NCBI GenBank assembly: GCA_041663205.1
Contig: JBAZQZ010000015.1
Coordinates: 1-18,706 of the forward strand
Reading direction: 5' to 3'
Length of the DNA: 18,706 nt
Source: UM-FILTER-38-24 sp041663205
GTDB lineage: Bacteria > Patescibacteriota > Gracilibacteria > UBA1369 > LOWO2-01-FULL-3
A program made the translations under genes and the position numbers. Under the pieces are notes generated by a model. The model was not told where the DNA came from, searched no databases, and was given only the letters and a program-made list of their open reading frames with translations. Below are positions 1 through 7,688 of this stretch, in pieces; the stretch's first letter is position 1; the number at the start of each line of letters is the position of its first letter.

Positions 1-62
1 GGGTGTGGGCGGCCGCTTGGCTGTATGCCTGATAAAATTCGTTTTTTATTTGTTTGAGGCAT
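1..62 (-). CDS. trpS: Tryptophanyl-tRNA synthetase, N-terminal fragment (cut by window edge)
   Basis: Only the first 20 codons are present; the gene runs off the left edge. The ATG is at 62-60 on the minus strand. The translation contains ILSGIQPSGRPH, the N-terminal signature of class I tryptophanyl-tRNA synthetases, leading into the HIGH-like ATP-binding motif, whose first His is the last complete residue in the window. The enzyme charges tRNA-Trp in the cytoplasm. The start lies 7 nt after the priA stop, so it is almost certainly the next gene of the adaptor-RND-priA operon. No Shine-Dalgarno sequence precedes the ATG; the spacer is A-rich. No T-box or other leader is possible in so short a gap. 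Identification rests on about 12 residues, but they are very characteristic of TrpRS. Confidence 0.85.
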   Translation of the reverse strand, partial: MPQTNKKRILSGIQPSGRPH

Positions 63-69
63 GTTTTTT

Positions 70-2043
70 TTATGATGTTGTATTTGGGTCGATGTCTATT
101 TTTATAGACGTGTCCATTATAATCTCTTTTGCAATATTTTCTAATGTTTTATCGAGAAGAGATCGATCCTGAGATTTTAGAAGGATAATGTAGCGATATT
201 TGCCGTGTAGTTTCATCATGTATGCAGGGTATTTTAGGACTTCTATTCCAGACATCGCGTTTAATTTTGAAAGAATTTTATTTATTTGAGTGTATAGTTT
301 TTCTGTTTTTGTCTGACAATTTTTAAGGGATTTATCTTCGATTGTTAATTTTATTAAATGTGAGAATGGGGGATTATTGAGCAGTTTTCTTTGAGTTATT
401 TCGTATTTGAAAAATTCATCGTATGAATTTTCTTTTGCGTATTTTAGTGCCAGATTTTCCGGATTGTATGTTTGAATTATTACTTTGCCTTTTGTGTCCG
501 TGCGTCCTGCGCGGCCTGAAACTTGTGTCAAAAGTTGGAAGTTTTTTTCGAGAGTTTTGAAATCCGGAATGTTTAGGCCTATATCTGCGAGAATTACTCC
601 GACCAGGTTTACAAGTGGCAGGTGTAAGCCTTTTGCGATCATTTGCGTTCCCACGAGTATGTCGGCTTTATGGTTTCTGAAGTCTTCGTATATTGTTTTG
701 AAACTGTCTTTTTTGCTTGTCGTATCTTTGTCCGCTCTTACCACTTTGGCTTTCGGGAAAAGCAGTTTTATTTCTTTTTCTATTCTTTCGGTGCCGATTC
801 CAAGAAATCTTATGTTTACGCCTTTACATGTTGGGCAGGTGCTTGGAGGTTTTGAAAGTTTTCCGCAATGGTGACAAATCATGGTTGGGGAACCCAATGT
901 TTTTTCGTGGTATGTCATTGGTAGATCGCAATTTTCGCATTTGTATGCGAATCCGCAATCCCTGCATACTACCGAAGAAGATGAGCCTCTGCGGTTTAAA
1001 AATAGAATTGCTTGTTTGTTTTCCGCCAAGAATATTGAATGGTTTTGTTTTTTAAATTCTTCTCTTAGATCTACGATTTCTATCTCTGGAAGCGGGATAT
1101 CGCCGATACGATTAAATAATTTTATTGTTGATTTTTTTAGGCGTTCCGCTGTTTCAATGGATGGGGTTGCGCTTCCGTATACGATTTTTATTTGTCGATC
1201 TTTTGATAATTCTTGAATTTTTTCTGCGATGCGTTGTACTGAATATCTTGGGGAATTTTCTTGTTTGTATGATGATTCGTGTTCTTCATCGATTATTATT
1301 AAGCCAATATCTTTGAATGGGGTGAAGATTGAAGAGCGTGATCCTATTATCAATTTTGATTTTCCTTCAGATATGTCTTTCCAGTTTTTTATGCGTTCCC
1401 CCTCGGAAAGTTTGCTGTGGATAACGGAAGAATTTATGCCAATTGATCTCTCGAAGTACTCTATTGTTTGCGGGGTAAGTGCAATTTCGGGTACAAGTAT
1501 TAAAACTTGGAGATTTTGATTTATAAAATATTTTGCCAGATGTACATAAATCTCTGTTTTGCCTGATCCGGTCACTCCTTGTATTAAAAAAGTGTTCGAG
1601 GAGCTTTTTAGTATTTTGTTTATTGCTGTTTCTTGTTCCTTTGTTAAATTTTTTTGTTCAGAATTAATAATTTGTTCAGGTTCTTTGATTTTTGTTTTAC
1701 TTGTGCGTGTTTTTGTTTGTTTTGCTATAAGTAGTTTTTTTGGGATAAATAGCTTTATTATCTGGTGGATGGGACAGTAGTAGTAGGTGCTAATCCATTT
1801 TAATAGCTCTATTTGACTGTTTGTCAAAATCGGATAGGGTAGCACTATTTCTTGAATTTCCAGTGTTTTGAAGGGCGGAGAAAGTTCTGAAATCTCTAAA
1901 ACTATACCTATTTTTTGTGAATTTCTGATTGGTGCTTTTACTAGCGATCCTTTTTCAACTTTTAAGTTTTCCGGAATTTTATATGTCAAAGTTGAGTCTT
2001 TGAAAATTATTTTTTGCGGAAATAAAACTTGTGCGTATTTCAT
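70..2043 (-). CDS. priA: Primosomal protein N' (replication restart helicase PriA)
   Basis: This 657-residue protein is an SF2 DNA helicase that recognises stalled forks and restarts replication by loading DnaB. The N-terminal ~110 residues match the PriA DNA-binding region. The helicase core follows: Walker A GVTGSGKT at 156-163, DEEH box at 252-255, GSATPS at 290-295 and the motif VI region QVSGRAGR ending at 514. Eight cysteines at 360, 363, 369, 372, 390, 393, 403 and 406 form the two zinc-binding sites diagnostic of PriA, inserted between the helicase lobes. It is somewhat shorter than E. coli PriA (about 730 residues). The ATG at 2043 lies 15 nt after the RND transporter stop and trpS follows 7 nt downstream, so it sits inside an operon, although a promoter-like element also abuts its start. 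No Shine-Dalgarno sequence is visible. Confidence 0.97.
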   Translation of the reverse strand: MKYAQVLFPQKIIFKDSTLTYKIPENLKVEKGSLVKAPIRNSQKIGIVLEISELSPPFKTLEIQEIVLPYPILTNSQIELLKWISTYYYCPIHQIIKLFIPKKLLIAKQTKTRTSKTKIKEPEQIINSEQKNLTKEQETAINKILKSSSNTFLIQGVTGSGKTEIYVHLAKYFINQNLQVLILVPEIALTPQTIEYFERSIGINSSVIHSKLSEGERIKNWKDISEGKSKLIIGSRSSIFTPFKDIGLIIIDEEHESSYKQENSPRYSVQRIAEKIQELSKDRQIKIVYGSATPSIETAERLKKSTIKLFNRIGDIPLPEIEIVDLREEFKKQNHSIFLAENKQAILFLNRRGSSSSVVCRDCGFAYKCENCDLPMTYHEKTLGSPTMICHHCGKLSKPPSTCPTCKGVNIRFLGIGTERIEKEIKLLFPKAKVVRADKDTTSKKDSFKTIYEDFRNHKADILVGTQMIAKGLHLPLVNLVGVILADIGLNIPDFKTLEKNFQLLTQVSGRAGRTDTKGKVIIQTYNPENLALKYAKENSYDEFFKYEITQRKLLNNPPFSHLIKLTIEDKSLKNCQTKTEKLYTQINKILSKLNAMSGIEVLKYPAYMMKLHGKYRYIILLKSQDRSLLDKTLENIAKEIIMDTSIKIDIDPNTTS

Positions 2044-2049
2044 GCGCGA

Positions 2050-2078
2050 ATTATAGCACTAGTTTCGTTTCTTTTCGA
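2050..2078 (-). promoter_or_regulatory. Possible internal promoter giving a leaderless priA transcript
   Basis: On the minus strand an exact TATAAT (2055-2050) preceded by TGC makes an extended -10 box. TCGAAA (2078-2073, 4 of 6 matches to TTGACA) lies 17 nt upstream. The expected transcription start, about 7 nt after the box, falls on or next to the A of the priA ATG at 2043. The element overlaps the 3' end of the RND gene. TATAAT arises fairly often by chance in A+T-rich DNA, so this is a prediction only. Confidence 0.4.
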
Positions 2079-5000
2079 AAGAGTAATAAAGGATTGGAAT
2101 TACTACGAGCAAAAGTATTGTTGAAAACATTTGTCCAAATGCTATCGTGAAGCCTAGTCCTGCCCAAAATGCATTTGAAAGTGAAAGGGGGATTACACCC
2201 AATATTGTTGTGATTGCGGTCATTACTATTGGTTCTATTCTTGATTTTGTCGCTTCAACGATCGCTTCTGAGAATTCCACGTTGTTTTGAATATTTTCAT
2301 TTATTCTGTCTATCAAAACTATCCCATTACTGACGACGATTCCACAAAGAGAAACTACACCAAGAAATGCCGGGAACGAAAGGTTTAAGCCTATGAGCAA
2401 AAGGCCCGGGAATACTCCGATAAGGGCCAGCGGAAGCGTAAATAAAATTATCAATGGTTGTCTGAATGAATTAAACATCATTACCAAACTTCCCGCGATG
2501 AGTATTATTCCGATTATCATTACTCTGAATAAATCCATAAATGATTCTCTGATTTCTTCCAGGTCTCCTCCGTAAGAAATTTCATATCCGGATGGTAGTT
2601 CTATCTTTCCGATTTCTTCCGAAATTTTTTGGTTTATTTCTACTGCGTTTATGTCTTTGTTTGTTGCGCTTGTTATTTTTATTATGCGATTCTGGTCTTC
2701 CCTTTGGATTTCGGAAATGCTGTTTACCAGCTTGTATGAGCCTAATTCAGACAATGGGATTGAATTCCCCTTAGGAGTTAAAATCTGTAAATTTTCTATG
2801 TCGTTTATCGAAAGGTTTGTTTTTCCGTCTGTTTTTTCAAAATCATATTCTATGAAAATGCTTTTGTCTTCGTCCTCAAAAGTTATATCTGTGGATTTTA
2901 TTCCTTGGATTATATCCCGTATTTGTATTGATGCTTGTGCGATTGTAAGATTATTTTTTGCAATTTTCCCCGGATCCAAAATGAATTCAAATTCATCTAT
3001 GCCTGATTTTAGGCTTGATTTAATTGTGTTTGTTCCCTGTGTTTTTTTTATTATTTCTTCAACTTGTTTCGAAATTTCTTTTAATTTTTCCAAATCTTTT
3101 CCTGTGATTCTTACTGTGATTGGATCTTCCGATGGGGGGCCTTCTTTAATTTCGTTTACATTTATTTTTGCTTTTTGATAATTTTTAAAATGTTCGCGTG
3201 CTGTTTCCGCTATCATAAAGCTCTCTTTTTCACGTTTGTCTTTTTCCGCTAAATTTACCGTGATGTTTGCGATATTCGATTCCGTAAGGCTTCCTTGTCC
3301 CATGAATTTTGTGTCTTCCGTCAGCGCTATTGATTGTGTTGTTCCGATTTGAGTTACGAAATTTTCCACTTCCGGAATTTTATATAAGTATTCTTCTATG
3401 TCTTTTACAATTTTTTCCGTCTCAGAGACTATTAGTCCTTTTGGGGCTTCAATTGCGATTGTGAAATATGTTTGATCTGTTGGCGGGAACATTTCCACTT
3501 TTAGTATCCCTGAAATTGGAAGCGCGATGCTTAATGCAAATGCGGAGATTATTGTTAGCATGGTGAGAATTCGTTTTGACTTTTTTGCAAATATTTCTTT
3601 TAGCCATTTGTAAAATTTTTCTCCAGACCAAGCGAAAAATGGTTCAAGGATGCTGTGGTGTTCTTCGGTTTCTTTCTTGTGTTTTATGAATTTTGCGGCG
3701 ATTGATGGGGCGATTGTCAGTGCTAAAAATAGTGAGGCTATAAGTGTGGCGGTGATTGTGATAGGCATTGTTTTTAGAAATTCGCCCATAATCCCCGACA
3801 CTAAAAGCATTGGGAAAAATGCAAAAATGTTTGTAAGTGTTCCTGCGATTAACGGCCATTTATACATATTTATTGAGAGAAGTGCCGAGTCTTTTGGAGT
3901 GAATCCTTTTTTTAAATTCTCATACATTCCTTCCATTATTACGACTGTTGTGTCGATGGTGATACCAAGAGACATTACAAGTGCGAAAAGTGACAGAACG
4001 TTAAAGGACATGTCGAAATAGTCCAGTACCGGGAATGTCATTAGGAATGTAATCGGTATTGTCATGCCTGCGATTATTCCCTGTGTTAGGCCAAGAGCGA
4101 GAAAGAGAGTGATGACTATAAATATGGCTGTTTGAATTCCGTTTGATGTTAGATTTCCGAGTTCTTCAGTAACGAAAAAAGAGTTATCGTTTGTGACAAT
4201 TATGTTTATGCTTTTTGGAATTGTGTCGTTTTGTTTCATTTCTTCAACTTTTTCTTTTGTTTTTTCTGCGATGTCCACAATGTTACTGCCGGTCTTTTTA
4301 TAGACTTGCAGTGAAACTGCGGTGAGAGATTTGTTCCCTTTTACCGATACATTAGAGATTGTGTTTTTTTGCGGGAGGCTTTCCGAAATTTCTGCAATAT
4401 CTTTAAGTAAAATTACGTCTGAATTTTTTGTTGAGAATAGCGGCAAGTTTTGAATGTCTTCTATTGATGTTAATCTGTTATCTATGCGAACTGAATAATT
4501 TAGCTTGTCCGAGCTAATTAATCCTATCGGAAGATTTATGTTTGAATATTTTATTATGCTTGAAACTTGGTCTATTGACAGGTTGTATTCGTTTAGGCGA
4601 TTGGAGTCTATTTTTACTTTGATGTATTTTTCTTCTCCTCCGAGTATTTTGATTTTTGAAACTCCTTTGATTTTCTCCAGTTCCTCTTGTACTGTTTTTG
4701 TTATTTTAGTGAGTTCGTAGACAGGTAAATTTCCGGTAACTGAAAATGTAATGATTGGGAATTCATTCATCTCCATTTTTTGGACTTGTGGAGATGATGC
4801 GTCTTTTGGCAGGTCTTGTTTTACTTTTTCAACGGCGTCTTTGACTTGTTGTAATGAATCGTCTACATCTACTTTGGCTTCAAATTCAGCAAAAATGAAC
4901 GATAATCCAAAAGAGGATGAGGATGTTAAATTCTTAATGTCGGACGCTGTTGCGATTTGTTTTTCCAGTGGTTTTGTCAGTAAAAGTTCTGTGTCCGACG

Positions 5001-5205
5001 GATTTGCTCCCGGTAAGTACGTGGAAACCATGATGTAGGGGACGTTCACTTCCGGTTGAATTTCTCTTGGAAGAGTTATGGCCGAATAAATTCCTAGAAT
5101 TATTACTGCGAGTAAAAAGAGCCATGCAACCGCTCTTTTTACAACGAAAAAGCCCCAGATTGAGGATGAAATTTTTTCTATTTTTTCTGATTCTTTTTCC
5201 TGCAT
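2059..5205 (-). CDS. RND-family efflux transporter permease (AcrB/CusA-like)
   Basis: This 1048-residue inner-membrane proton-driven exporter has the RND plan: TM1 near residues 25-45, two large extracytoplasmic porter loops, TM2-6 at about 355-510, a second single TM near 550-570 and TM8-12 from about 890 to the C-terminus. Hallmarks include TLPREIQPEVNVP after TM1, a TM4 motif GITIDTTVV with Asp418, and GIVVSNGIVLID in TM10. Asp418 aligns with AcrB Asp407; the neighbouring Asp408 is Thr here and the AcrB Lys940 position is Ser959. A single TM4 Asp is also seen in CusA-type pumps. I chose ATG 5205, 13 nt after the adaptor stop. An upstream TTG (5277) would add 24 unlike residues read from the adaptor's own 3' end. 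The adaptor is the adjacent upstream gene. Substrate cannot be read from sequence, and no TolC-like outer-membrane gene is present here. Confidence 0.93.
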   Translation of the reverse strand: MQEKESEKIEKISSSIWGFFVVKRAVAWLFLLAVIILGIYSAITLPREIQPEVNVPYIMVSTYLPGANPSDTELLLTKPLEKQIATASDIKNLTSSSSFGLSFIFAEFEAKVDVDDSLQQVKDAVEKVKQDLPKDASSPQVQKMEMNEFPIITFSVTGNLPVYELTKITKTVQEELEKIKGVSKIKILGGEEKYIKVKIDSNRLNEYNLSIDQVSSIIKYSNINLPIGLISSDKLNYSVRIDNRLTSIEDIQNLPLFSTKNSDVILLKDIAEISESLPQKNTISNVSVKGNKSLTAVSLQVYKKTGSNIVDIAEKTKEKVEEMKQNDTIPKSINIIVTNDNSFFVTEELGNLTSNGIQTAIFIVITLFLALGLTQGIIAGMTIPITFLMTFPVLDYFDMSFNVLSLFALVMSLGITIDTTVVIMEGMYENLKKGFTPKDSALLSINMYKWPLIAGTLTNIFAFFPMLLVSGIMGEFLKTMPITITATLIASLFLALTIAPSIAAKFIKHKKETEEHHSILEPFFAWSGEKFYKWLKEIFAKKSKRILTMLTIISAFALSIALPISGILKVEMFPPTDQTYFTIAIEAPKGLIVSETEKIVKDIEEYLYKIPEVENFVTQIGTTQSIALTEDTKFMGQGSLTESNIANITVNLAEKDKREKESFMIAETAREHFKNYQKAKINVNEIKEGPPSEDPITVRITGKDLEKLKEISKQVEEIIKKTQGTNTIKSSLKSGIDEFEFILDPGKIAKNNLTIAQASIQIRDIIQGIKSTDITFEDEDKSIFIEYDFEKTDGKTNLSINDIENLQILTPKGNSIPLSELGSYKLVNSISEIQREDQNRIIKITSATNKDINAVEINQKISEEIGKIELPSGYEISYGGDLEEIRESFMDLFRVMIIGIILIAGSLVMMFNSFRQPLIILFTLPLALIGVFPGLLLIGLNLSFPAFLGVVSLCGIVVSNGIVLIDRINENIQNNVEFSEAIVEATKSRIEPIVMTAITTILGVIPLSLSNAFWAGLGFTIAFGQMFSTILLLVVIPILYYSFEKKRN

Positions 5206-5218
5206 TTTTAGAAAAAAA

Positions 5219-6745
5219 TTATTTTTTTGCGAGGACCTTGTCTCCTTCTTCAACGAAAATTGTTTGGTCGGAAACAATGATTTCTCCGTATTTTAAGCCT
5301 TTTATCACTTGTATGTAATTTTCTATAATTTCTCCTGTTACAATTTCTTTTATTTCCACTTTGTCTTTTTTGTCTATTACTTTTACGAATTTTTTGTCTT
5401 CATCCAGAAAAATACTGTTTAAGGGAATGAAGATTTTTCCTTTTGTTGACGGAGAAATTTCTATGTTTACGTTGGCCCCCGGGATAAAGTTTTCGGGAGA
5501 GTTGATCGAAATTTCAACGTCTATTTTTTTTGATGTGTCATTTAAGGAGGGACTTATTGATGATATTTCTCCTGATGATTCTGCGAGGTTTGAGGTGATT
5601 TTGACTTTGTCCCCGATGTTTATAAAAAGCGCTTCTTTTTCATTTATCGATGTTTTTATTGAAATTGATTTTAGGTTTTCCACTTTTATTACTATTTGTC
5701 CCGGTGAGACAAAGTTGTTTTCTTCCGCTTTTATTTCCGTCACTGTTCCGTCTATCGGAGAGGAGATGAATCTGCTTTCGTAGTTCAATTTTGATGTTTC
5801 GTATAGGCCTTCTGCTTGTAATTCCTGTCCCATGACTCCGTAGTATTGAAGTGCGGCTCCCGCTGTGGCGTTTTCGAATTGGCTTGCTGCCGCCAGATAT
5901 TGCAAATATGCCATTTCTGAGGCATTTTCCAGCTGGGATGTTTGATTTTCTATCGTTTCTTCGAGTTGCGATTCTCCGATTTTAGTTTGTTCAAATGCGT
6001 TTTTCGAAGCTTGTTTTGCGAATTTCAAGCTGTCTACTTGCGTTTCAAGTTTTGAAATTTCCGCCTCAAGAGCTTGAAGGTTTTCGTCTTCTTCCGGGAG
6101 ATTTTCGGAAAGTTCGTCGTATTTATCTTGAAGGTCTTCAAGTGTATCAAGAGTATTTTCGTATGTTTTTTTGGAATTTTCGTATGATTTTTCTGCTGTA
6201 TCCAGGCTTATTTCGATGTTTTCCAGTTGATATTCAAATGTTTCTTCCGTGTCTTCTTTTGTTTGGAGCGAATTTTCGTATGCGCTTTTTGCCATTGTGA
6301 GGGCTATAAAGGCGCTTTCTGTTGTGTTTTCGCCCATCAGGTAGGTGATTTCCTCTGATTTTTCCGAAAGATAGAGGCTTTTGTTTGCCTGGTTTAACTG
6401 AATTTCCGCGATGTCTGTTGAAAGGGAGTTCCCGAGTGAGATTAAAGTTTGTCCTTTTTTGACGTTGTCGCCGATTTTTACGTTTATACTTTCAACTTTT
6501 CCGCTTGTTTCCGGGACTATATAGGCGATTGAGTCGGCTTTTACTGTTCCGCTTTTTTTGATGATTAGATTCTGGGTTTCTGTTCCCGCCACGAATGTTC
6601 CGACTTCTTTTATAGGTAGTTCTCTCGGGATTTTTACCACTTCTTGTGCAACTTTTTTGTTCAAAAACAAGGTGATCTCGTTTCTGTATGCGTATCCTCC
6701 TACAATCAGGCCTATTACGACTATTATTGAGATGATTTTTTTCAT
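5219..6745 (-). CDS. Membrane-fusion / periplasmic adaptor protein (HlyD/AcrA family) for the RND pump
   Basis: This 508-residue protein has one N-terminal membrane anchor (about residues 4-20, no lipobox Cys). A first half-lipoyl segment lies at about 66-105 (SGTVKAD...SGKVESINVKIGDNVKKGQTL), and its partner half at about 325-357 (SSPIDGTV...VSPGQIVIKVENL). Between them lies a Glu/Lys-rich helical coiled-coil region of about 200 residues. A beta-barrel and membrane-proximal domain follows (about 360-508). This is the standard layout of the adaptor that links an RND pump to a channel or to the cell envelope. The coiled coil is longer than that of AcrA-like adaptors. The stop is 13 nt before the RND start, so the two are surely co-expressed and partners. 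It is the first gene of the left-hand operon. ATG at 6745; no Shine-Dalgarno sequence. Confidence 0.9.
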   Translation of the reverse strand: MKKIISIIVVIGLIVGGYAYRNEITLFLNKKVAQEVVKIPRELPIKEVGTFVAGTETQNLIIKKSGTVKADSIAYIVPETSGKVESINVKIGDNVKKGQTLISLGNSLSTDIAEIQLNQANKSLYLSEKSEEITYLMGENTTESAFIALTMAKSAYENSLQTKEDTEETFEYQLENIEISLDTAEKSYENSKKTYENTLDTLEDLQDKYDELSENLPEEDENLQALEAEISKLETQVDSLKFAKQASKNAFEQTKIGESQLEETIENQTSQLENASEMAYLQYLAAASQFENATAGAALQYYGVMGQELQAEGLYETSKLNYESRFISSPIDGTVTEIKAEENNFVSPGQIVIKVENLKSISIKTSINEKEALFINIGDKVKITSNLAESSGEISSISPSLNDTSKKIDVEISINSPENFIPGANVNIEISPSTKGKIFIPLNSIFLDEDKKFVKVIDKKDKVEIKEIVTGEIIENYIQVIKGLKYGEIIVSDQTIFVEEGDKVLAKK

Positions 6746-6768
6746 GATTTTGTGCTTATGAGTTGCGA

Positions 6769-6797
6769 ATTCTCCGCCATTTTAGCGAAATTGTCAA
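6769..6797 (-). promoter_or_regulatory. Predicted promoter of the adaptor-RND-priA-trpS operon
   Basis: The minus strand carries an exact TTGACA at 6797-6792, a 17-nt spacer and GAGAAT at 6774-6769 (4 of 6 -10 matches). Transcription would start near 6762, about 17 nt before the adaptor ATG. It is the only good -35 box in the 164-nt divergent intergenic region that faces left. The weak -10 box lowers confidence. Confidence 0.5.
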
Positions 6798-6847
6798 GTC
6801 CTATCGGAACAAAAAGGCAGGGGATTGCTTGGTATGTTCTTATCTAC

Positions 6848-6875
6848 TTGACAGAATTGAGGGTTAGTGTATTAT
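6848..6875 (+). promoter_or_regulatory. Near-consensus sigma70-type promoter of the unknown repeat protein
   Basis: TTGACA (6848-6853, exact) and TATTAT (6870-6875, 5 of 6) are separated by 16 nt. The expected start near 6882 gives a leader of about 28 nt before the ATG at 6910. This is the closest match to consensus in the window and faces the only plus-strand gene. No operator-like palindrome is obvious around it. Confidence 0.65.
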
Positions 6876-6909
6876 GTCATGCTCTTTGAGTTTAATTAAT
6901 GTGTTTTAA

Positions 6910-7500
6910 ATGCTTAATGCTAGGGATAAAAATTTGGTTTTTGAGAGAGTTATGAAGGGACATGAAGATGAACTTGTTCGAAAATATATTCTTCTTGGTC
7001 CGTTAAAGCTCAAGCAGGAAATTGCGTTGAATGACGAGGAATTCGCGGTGGTTTTTGATTGTCTCGTTTTTGAACATAATCTTCTTTATAAGTGTGTGGT
7101 TGCGAATACCGATTTTTTCTTGGATCAATATGTTCGTTACGGGATGGCTCATTTGAGAGATATGCTTGGGGTTCTTGATGAAAAATATGATGGTGTTTGC
7201 GAGGTGGTTTTTGATTTTTTGGTGATCTCAAATGACGGACTTTTGCTCCATGTAATAGAGCATCGTGAGAAATATTTGGATTCTTTACATGAATATGGAA
7301 GTGATTTTGTAAGAAAAGTTTTGGGAATTTCCGCGCTTAAATATTCCGAGAATTGGGAAAAAGTCTTGGATTTTTTGTTAAAATCCGTTGTGAAAAATAT
7401 TGTTTCTGAAAAAACTTTTGATCAAGGAATAAGCGCTTTTACTATGATTTATAGTGGGACGAGAGAGCAAAGACCGATTATGAAGGAAGGGATTTTGTAG
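6910..7500 (+). CDS. Unrecognised helical protein with three ~50-residue repeats
   Basis: This 196-residue protein fits no family I can name. It has no signal peptide, membrane segment or obvious catalytic motif. Three related segments can be aligned by eye at about residues 22-53, 71-105 and 123-157. The pattern is Leu-x3-Tyr/His...Gly-x3-(Leu/Val)-(Arg/Lys)-x2-Leu-Gly...Tyr...Val-(Phe/Leu)-Asp-(Phe/Cys)-Leu-(Val/Leu), for instance LRDMLGV against VRKVLGI, and VFDFLV against VLDFLL. The spacing of 49-52 residues suggests a stacked-helix solenoid used for binding. The C-terminal ~40 residues are not repeated. It is the only plus-strand gene, divergent from the adaptor operon and convergent with the tRNA, behind a strong promoter. 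The ATG follows an in-frame TAA, so the start is well bounded upstream. Sharing of a reading frame by repeats supports it being a real protein. Confidence 0.8.
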   Translation: MLNARDKNLVFERVMKGHEDELVRKYILLGPLKLKQEIALNDEEFAVVFDCLVFEHNLLYKCVVANTDFFLDQYVRYGMAHLRDMLGVLDEKYDGVCEVVFDFLVISNDGLLLHVIEHREKYLDSLHEYGSDFVRKVLGISALKYSENWEKVLDFLLKSVVKNIVSEKTFDQGISAFTMIYSGTREQRPIMKEGIL

Positions 7501-7548
7501 GAGCGGGATAAGCCGCATGGACAAGAATATCGCTGCGGCGGAGCCGCA

Positions 7549-7623
7549 TGGTGCACCTGGAGGGAATCGAACCCCCATCACTGGTTCCGAAGACCAGGGC
7601 TTTATCCGTTAAGCTACAGGTGC
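7549..7623 (-). tRNA. tRNA-Arg (anticodon UCG)
   Basis: A complete 75-nt cloverleaf can be folded by hand on the minus strand. The acceptor GCACCTG pairs with CAGGTGC, with discriminator A and an encoded CCA. The D stem is GCTT/AAGC with GG in the loop. The anticodon stem CTGGT/ACCAG encloses loop CTTCGGA (anticodon TCG), the variable loop is four nt (TGAT), and the T stem GGGGG/CCCTC encloses TTCGATT. UCG reads CGA, and by wobble other CGN arginine codons. It lies just beyond the secDF terminator. Confidence 0.95.
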
Positions 7624-7634
7624 ATGTTGTCGGA

Positions 7635-7663
7635 ATTATAGCGGTTTTAAAAGAGCCCCGCAA
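7635..7663 (-). promoter_or_regulatory. Predicted tRNA-Arg promoter nested in the secDF terminator
   Basis: On the minus strand an exact TATAAT (7640-7635) ends 11 nt before the tRNA 5' end. TTGCGG (7663-7658), 17 nt upstream, could serve as a weak -35 box and lies in the loop and inner stem of the secDF terminator hairpin. The expected start is about 5 nt upstream of the mature tRNA end. Confidence 0.5.
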
Positions 7664-7679
7664 TGCGGAGCTCTTTTAA
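7647..7679 (-). terminator. Rho-independent terminator after secDF
   Basis: Arms 7647-7661 and 7665-7679 pair over 14 of 15 positions (one C/A mismatch) around a 3-nt AAT loop, with a G+C-rich inner stem. On the minus strand the hairpin ends in TTTTAA, 9 nt after the secDF stop at 7689. The flanking A/T runs make it close to symmetrical, so it could also stop readthrough coming from the plus-strand gene. Confidence 0.85.
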
Positions 7680-7688
7680 GATTTTCTC

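Noticed and set aside
63..69. T-box or other leader before trpS
   Set aside because: Only 7 nt separate priA and trpS; there is no room for a leader RNA.
2651..3178. 175-codon plus-strand frame opposite the RND gene
   Set aside because: Shadow of the RND transporter, with no promoter, family match or context.
5206..5277. TTG start adding 24 residues to the RND transporter
   Set aside because: The extra residues come from the adaptor's own 3' coding sequence in another frame, and ATG 5205 gives a normal RND N-terminus 13 nt after the adaptor stop.
7534..7548. Hairpin TGCGGC-TCC-GCCGCA just after the tRNA 3' end as a terminator
   Set aside because: The 6-bp stem has no following T-run on either strand, so I do not call it a terminator; it may be a processing or trailer hairpin.
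7378..7663. Short minus-strand frames over the tRNA region
   Set aside because: They run through the tRNA-Arg gene and the repeat-protein gene on the other strand. The tRNA fold is unambiguous.
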